DNA from: Leucobacter sp. UCMA 4100
Lineage (GTDB): Bacteria; Actinomycetota; Actinomycetes; Actinomycetales; Microbacteriaceae
Direction: 5' to 3'
Length of the DNA stretch: 64,000 bases
Assembly: GCF_027853335.1 (NCBI RefSeq)
Contig: NZ_JAFEUS010000002.1
Location: 1-64,000, forward strand
Part shown: positions 61,505-64,000 of the stretch, one piece after another
How positions within the stretch are numbered: the first letter of the stretch is position 1
How the letters are laid out: the number at the start of each line of letters is the position of its first letter
Position numbers and translations under genes: made by a program
Notes under the pieces: model-generated
What the model saw: only the letters and a program-made list of their open reading frames with translations
What the model was told of the DNA's origin: nothing
The model's database searches: none

Positions 61505-62490
61505 GATGCGCTCCCCTCGTGGAGCGTGGCGACCGCTGCCGCGAGCCGGCGCACATGGTCGATGAGTGCGCTCGGTTCGAGAACGGTCACGTCGGCTCCA
61601 TAACCGATGAGTTCTTCGGCGAGAGCGACGTAGTCGAGCGTGGTGAGGGTGAGCGAGCCGGTAGCGTCGTCGCGCCGCACGGCACGGGCACTCAGCGCAT
61701 GGTCGGCCCGTGACCCTGGCGTCACGACGAGCGTTGCTTCTCGTGACGCCTCGAGCTCTGCGAGTTCGCGCTCAACGGCGGAAGCGCCCTCGCCGAGCGC
61801 CTCGTCAAAGGAGCTCGGCAGTATGGTGATCTCGCCCACGATCCGCGAAAGGAGGAAGGTACGGTAGTCATCACGATCGTGGTCGTAAGCGATGAGGTGC
61901 CATCGGCGGTCGGCGCGGTGCAGCCGCAGCGGTGCCACGGTTCTCCGCTTCCCTGCTTCGCCGGGCTTGCGGTACTCGAAGGCGATGTCTCGCCCGGCGA
62001 CCATCGCCTCACGAACGCCTGCAACCGAGGGCTCGGCGATCGTGAGCACCGGGCCAACCGTTACCGGTTCGTTCACGAGCGGGCCCGAGAGTGAGCCCAG
62101 CTTCATGATCGCCCTGCGAGACTCAACGCTCAGGCTGCCCTCCTGCCACACGAGGGCAGCAGCGTTGAGCATGCGAAGCTCATCATCGCTGAAGGTGAGC
62201 GTCTCAGGAACCTGCAGCACCTGTTTGCGTATGCGATAGTGCGTTTCTTGGTTATTACCGCTCGAGTCGTAGGGTGTGAACGTTTCGAGCGGAATCCCGA
62301 GTTCGCGAAGCTGATCTTTGTCTCGCTCGAACTTTCGTTCAAGCGAAGCGTTGCCGCCACCCCGCCGGTAGCTCTCAGCGTAGCCGTACACCGTCGAGAG
62401 TAACGCCTGTTTCGTCGATCCGCGATCGCCCGTGGTTAAGAGGGCGAGAATCAGACTCAACACACGCTGTTCAGCGCTTGCCTCAGCCAC
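61501..62490 (-). CDS. pafB: WYL-domain transcriptional regulator PafB
   Basis: 329-aa WYL regulator, partner of PafC. It has the N-terminal winged HTH (R-V-L-S-L-I-L-A-L-L-T-T) and, near residues 175-230, the WYL domain with R-W-H-L-I-A-Y-D. Its stop overlaps the pafC ATG. The Paf genes usually neighbour proteasome accessory genes in mycobacteria; here the proteasome genes are absent from the window. Confidence 0.9.
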   Translation of the reverse strand: MAEASAEQRVLSLILALLTTGDRGSTKQALLSTVYGYAESYRRGGGNASLERKFERDKDQLRELGIPLETFTPYDSSGNNQETHYRIRKQVLQVPETLTFSDDELRMLNAAALVWQEGSLSVESRRAIMKLGSLSGPLVNEPVTVGPVLTIAEPSVAGVREAMVAGRDIAFEYRKPGEAGKRRTVAPLRLHRADRRWHLIAYDHDRDDYRTFLLSRIVGEITILPSSFDEALGEGASAVERELAELEASREATLVVTPGSRADHALSARAVRRDDATGSLTLTTLDYVALAEELIGYGADVTVLEPSALIDHVRRLAAAVATLHEGSAS

Positions 62491-62507
62491 GAAAACGCAC
62501 TCCTTGA

Positions 62508-63473
62508 CTAGACCCCTGAGAGAATATCGACGACGTAAATGGTTGCGCCGTACTCGTCATCGGGAACGATAACGACCACCTGTGAGCCAACCTTTGCACC
62601 GGTCAACGCCGCGCGAACGGGCTCCTGGTTTTGCGCTTCCGAGCCGATCTCAACCGGCCCCTGCTCGGCGAAGGTGTTGATGAGCGGGGTACGAGTGCGC
62701 GATCCGCCCTCATCACGCCAGCCGTCCCACGTCACCTGCATCATGTTGACGACGGCCGAGGTCTCTGCGGTGATCTCGTCACCGTCACCCTCGATGCGAG
62801 TCGCCTTGCGCACCTCGGTCGGCGCTTCTGCTGGGGTCGCGATAACGCCGGGCTGACCGTCTTCGTTCGAGACGACCCCGGGGAATCCAGCCGGTAGGTC
62901 TTTCGCCTTGCCATCGAGCGCGATGGGCTGAACGTCGTGCACGTCAACGACCACGGCGTACGCCGCGTCGGGGTTGCCTGACTGGCCAGGCTGGCCTCCC
63001 GAGAGCATCTCGGCCTCTTCGGGCGAGAGCGTCAGCACGACACGATCGCCAGGGGCGGCACAGATGAGGCCGCCGGGCAGTACCGCCTGCTCGGCGTCGG
63101 GCACAACCGCCATGAGTTCATACCCGCGGTCATCGGTAAATGACTGGCTCTTCATGAGTGGTTCGGGGTTGCCCGCCTCGAACACGGCGTAATTAATCGA
63201 TACGAACGACGGCTCGGTGATCGCATTCTCGCGGTTCGCAGCCTTCTGCACTGTGTACGACTGTGCCGAACTGTAGGTGAAGCCCTCGGGAACGTTCACC
63301 ACCGGGTCAGAGCCGAAATCGCCAAGCACCGAAACGTTCTTCGACAGAGCGCCCGAGGCATACGGGGCCTCACAGGTTTCGGCGGCCGAGGCCTGCTGCG
63401 AGCAGCCGGTAAGCAAGCCAGCCCCGAGAAGGGCGGCCCCTGCGAGGGCGATCTGAGCCTTGGTGGTACGCAT
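62508..63473 (-). CDS. FKBP-type peptidyl-prolyl isomerase-like lipoprotein
   Basis: 321-aa lipoprotein. The signal peptide (MRTTKAQIALAGAALLGAG, lipobox L-T-G-C) is followed by two FKBP-like domains of about 120 residues; the second ends with V-G-S-Q-V-V-V-I-V-P-D-D-E-Y-G, typical of the fold's core. Several FKBP active-site aromatics are not conserved, so isomerase activity is uncertain. The ATG at 63473 has an AAAGGA site. It lies before pafB on the same strand. Confidence 0.85.
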   Translation of the reverse strand: MRTTKAQIALAGAALLGAGLLTGCSQQASAAETCEAPYASGALSKNVSVLGDFGSDPVVNVPEGFTYSSAQSYTVQKAANRENAITEPSFVSINYAVFEAGNPEPLMKSQSFTDDRGYELMAVVPDAEQAVLPGGLICAAPGDRVVLTLSPEEAEMLSGGQPGQSGNPDAAYAVVVDVHDVQPIALDGKAKDLPAGFPGVVSNEDGQPGVIATPAEAPTEVRKATRIEGDGDEITAETSAVVNMMQVTWDGWRDEGGSRTRTPLINTFAEQGPVEIGSEAQNQEPVRAALTGAKVGSQVVVIVPDDEYGATIYVVDILSGV

Positions 63474-63533
63474 GAAATCCTTTCGAGCCGCGACTCGCGC
63501 GTCAGTGGTGAACCGCTTCATATTCTATGTCAC

Positions 63534-64000
<467 letters not shown>

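Overview
The window reads as a chromosome segment of a high-GC actinobacterium, most likely Microbacteriaceae (Leucobacter-like, genus uncertain). The grounds are the three-gene actinobacterial cytochrome bc1 set with its tightly linked aa3 oxidase, a PafB/PafC pair beside TatC and HelY, DUF3043 and DUF3099 proteins, a sufD-Rieske-sufC-sufT order, many GTG starts, and several start codons lying 6-7 nt after a -10 box (leaderless pattern). No rRNA, tRNA or CRISPR array was seen.

Layout. 1-2.7 kb: end of the SUF Fe-S cluster operon. 2.8-13.4 kb: housekeeping genes (ABC-F ATPase, SURF1, FabG, SerB, an ABC ATPase, L31 type B, DEDDh exonuclease, hydrolase, TrmH/SpoU methylase) plus a tandem pair of related membrane-anchored proteins of unknown function. 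13.5-19.8 kb: IlvD, a lipoprotein, an SDR, and small membrane or unknown proteins, including an HPP protein. 19.9-22.1 kb: NAD formate dehydrogenase with a divergent LysR regulator. 22.2-27.9 kb: a Liv-type ABC importer (LivJ, LivH, a fused LivM-LivG, LivF) ending in an FMN L-lactate/2-hydroxyacid dehydrogenase. 28.1-30.2 kb: OsmC, YbaK-like deacylase, TrpD. 30.4-39.2 kb: CtaE-QcrC-QcrA-QcrB facing CtaC-CtaD-CtaF-GNAT across about 1.1 kb with no convincing gene. 39.4-42.1 kb: IscA-type protein, DUF3043, PyrD, NrdR.

43.04-54.48 kb is an integrated island of about 11.45 kb. It sits inside a SAM-dependent methyltransferase gene and cuts it at the codons of the NPPF catalytic motif: the N-terminal half is at 54482-55171 and the C-terminal half at 42173-43036, both on the minus strand. 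A 9-nt imperfect repeat (8 of 9 matching) marks the two junctions. One arm carries three tyrosine-recombinase-type proteins and a small coiled-coil protein in overlapping frames (Tn554/GIsul2-like). The other arm carries an operon for an unusual restriction-modification or defence system: a partial DNA methylase, an 1100-aa protein joining a GIY-YIG-like nuclease, a DEAH SF2 helicase, a charged helical linker and the SAM-binding half of an adenine methylase, then a separate protein with the NPPY catalytic half, and a small HTH protein. This resembles a Type ISP enzyme cut in two between methylase motifs I and IV, with a GIY-YIG domain where Mrr would be. It is the most novel part of the window.

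55.2-64 kb returns to core genes: SDR, Lnt, HelY, TatC, PafC, PafB, an FKBP lipoprotein and the end of a TrmI-type tRNA methyltransferase. Before the insertion the broken methyltransferase gene lay directly downstream of the lnt-SDR genes, so the recombinases now lie downstream of host transcription.
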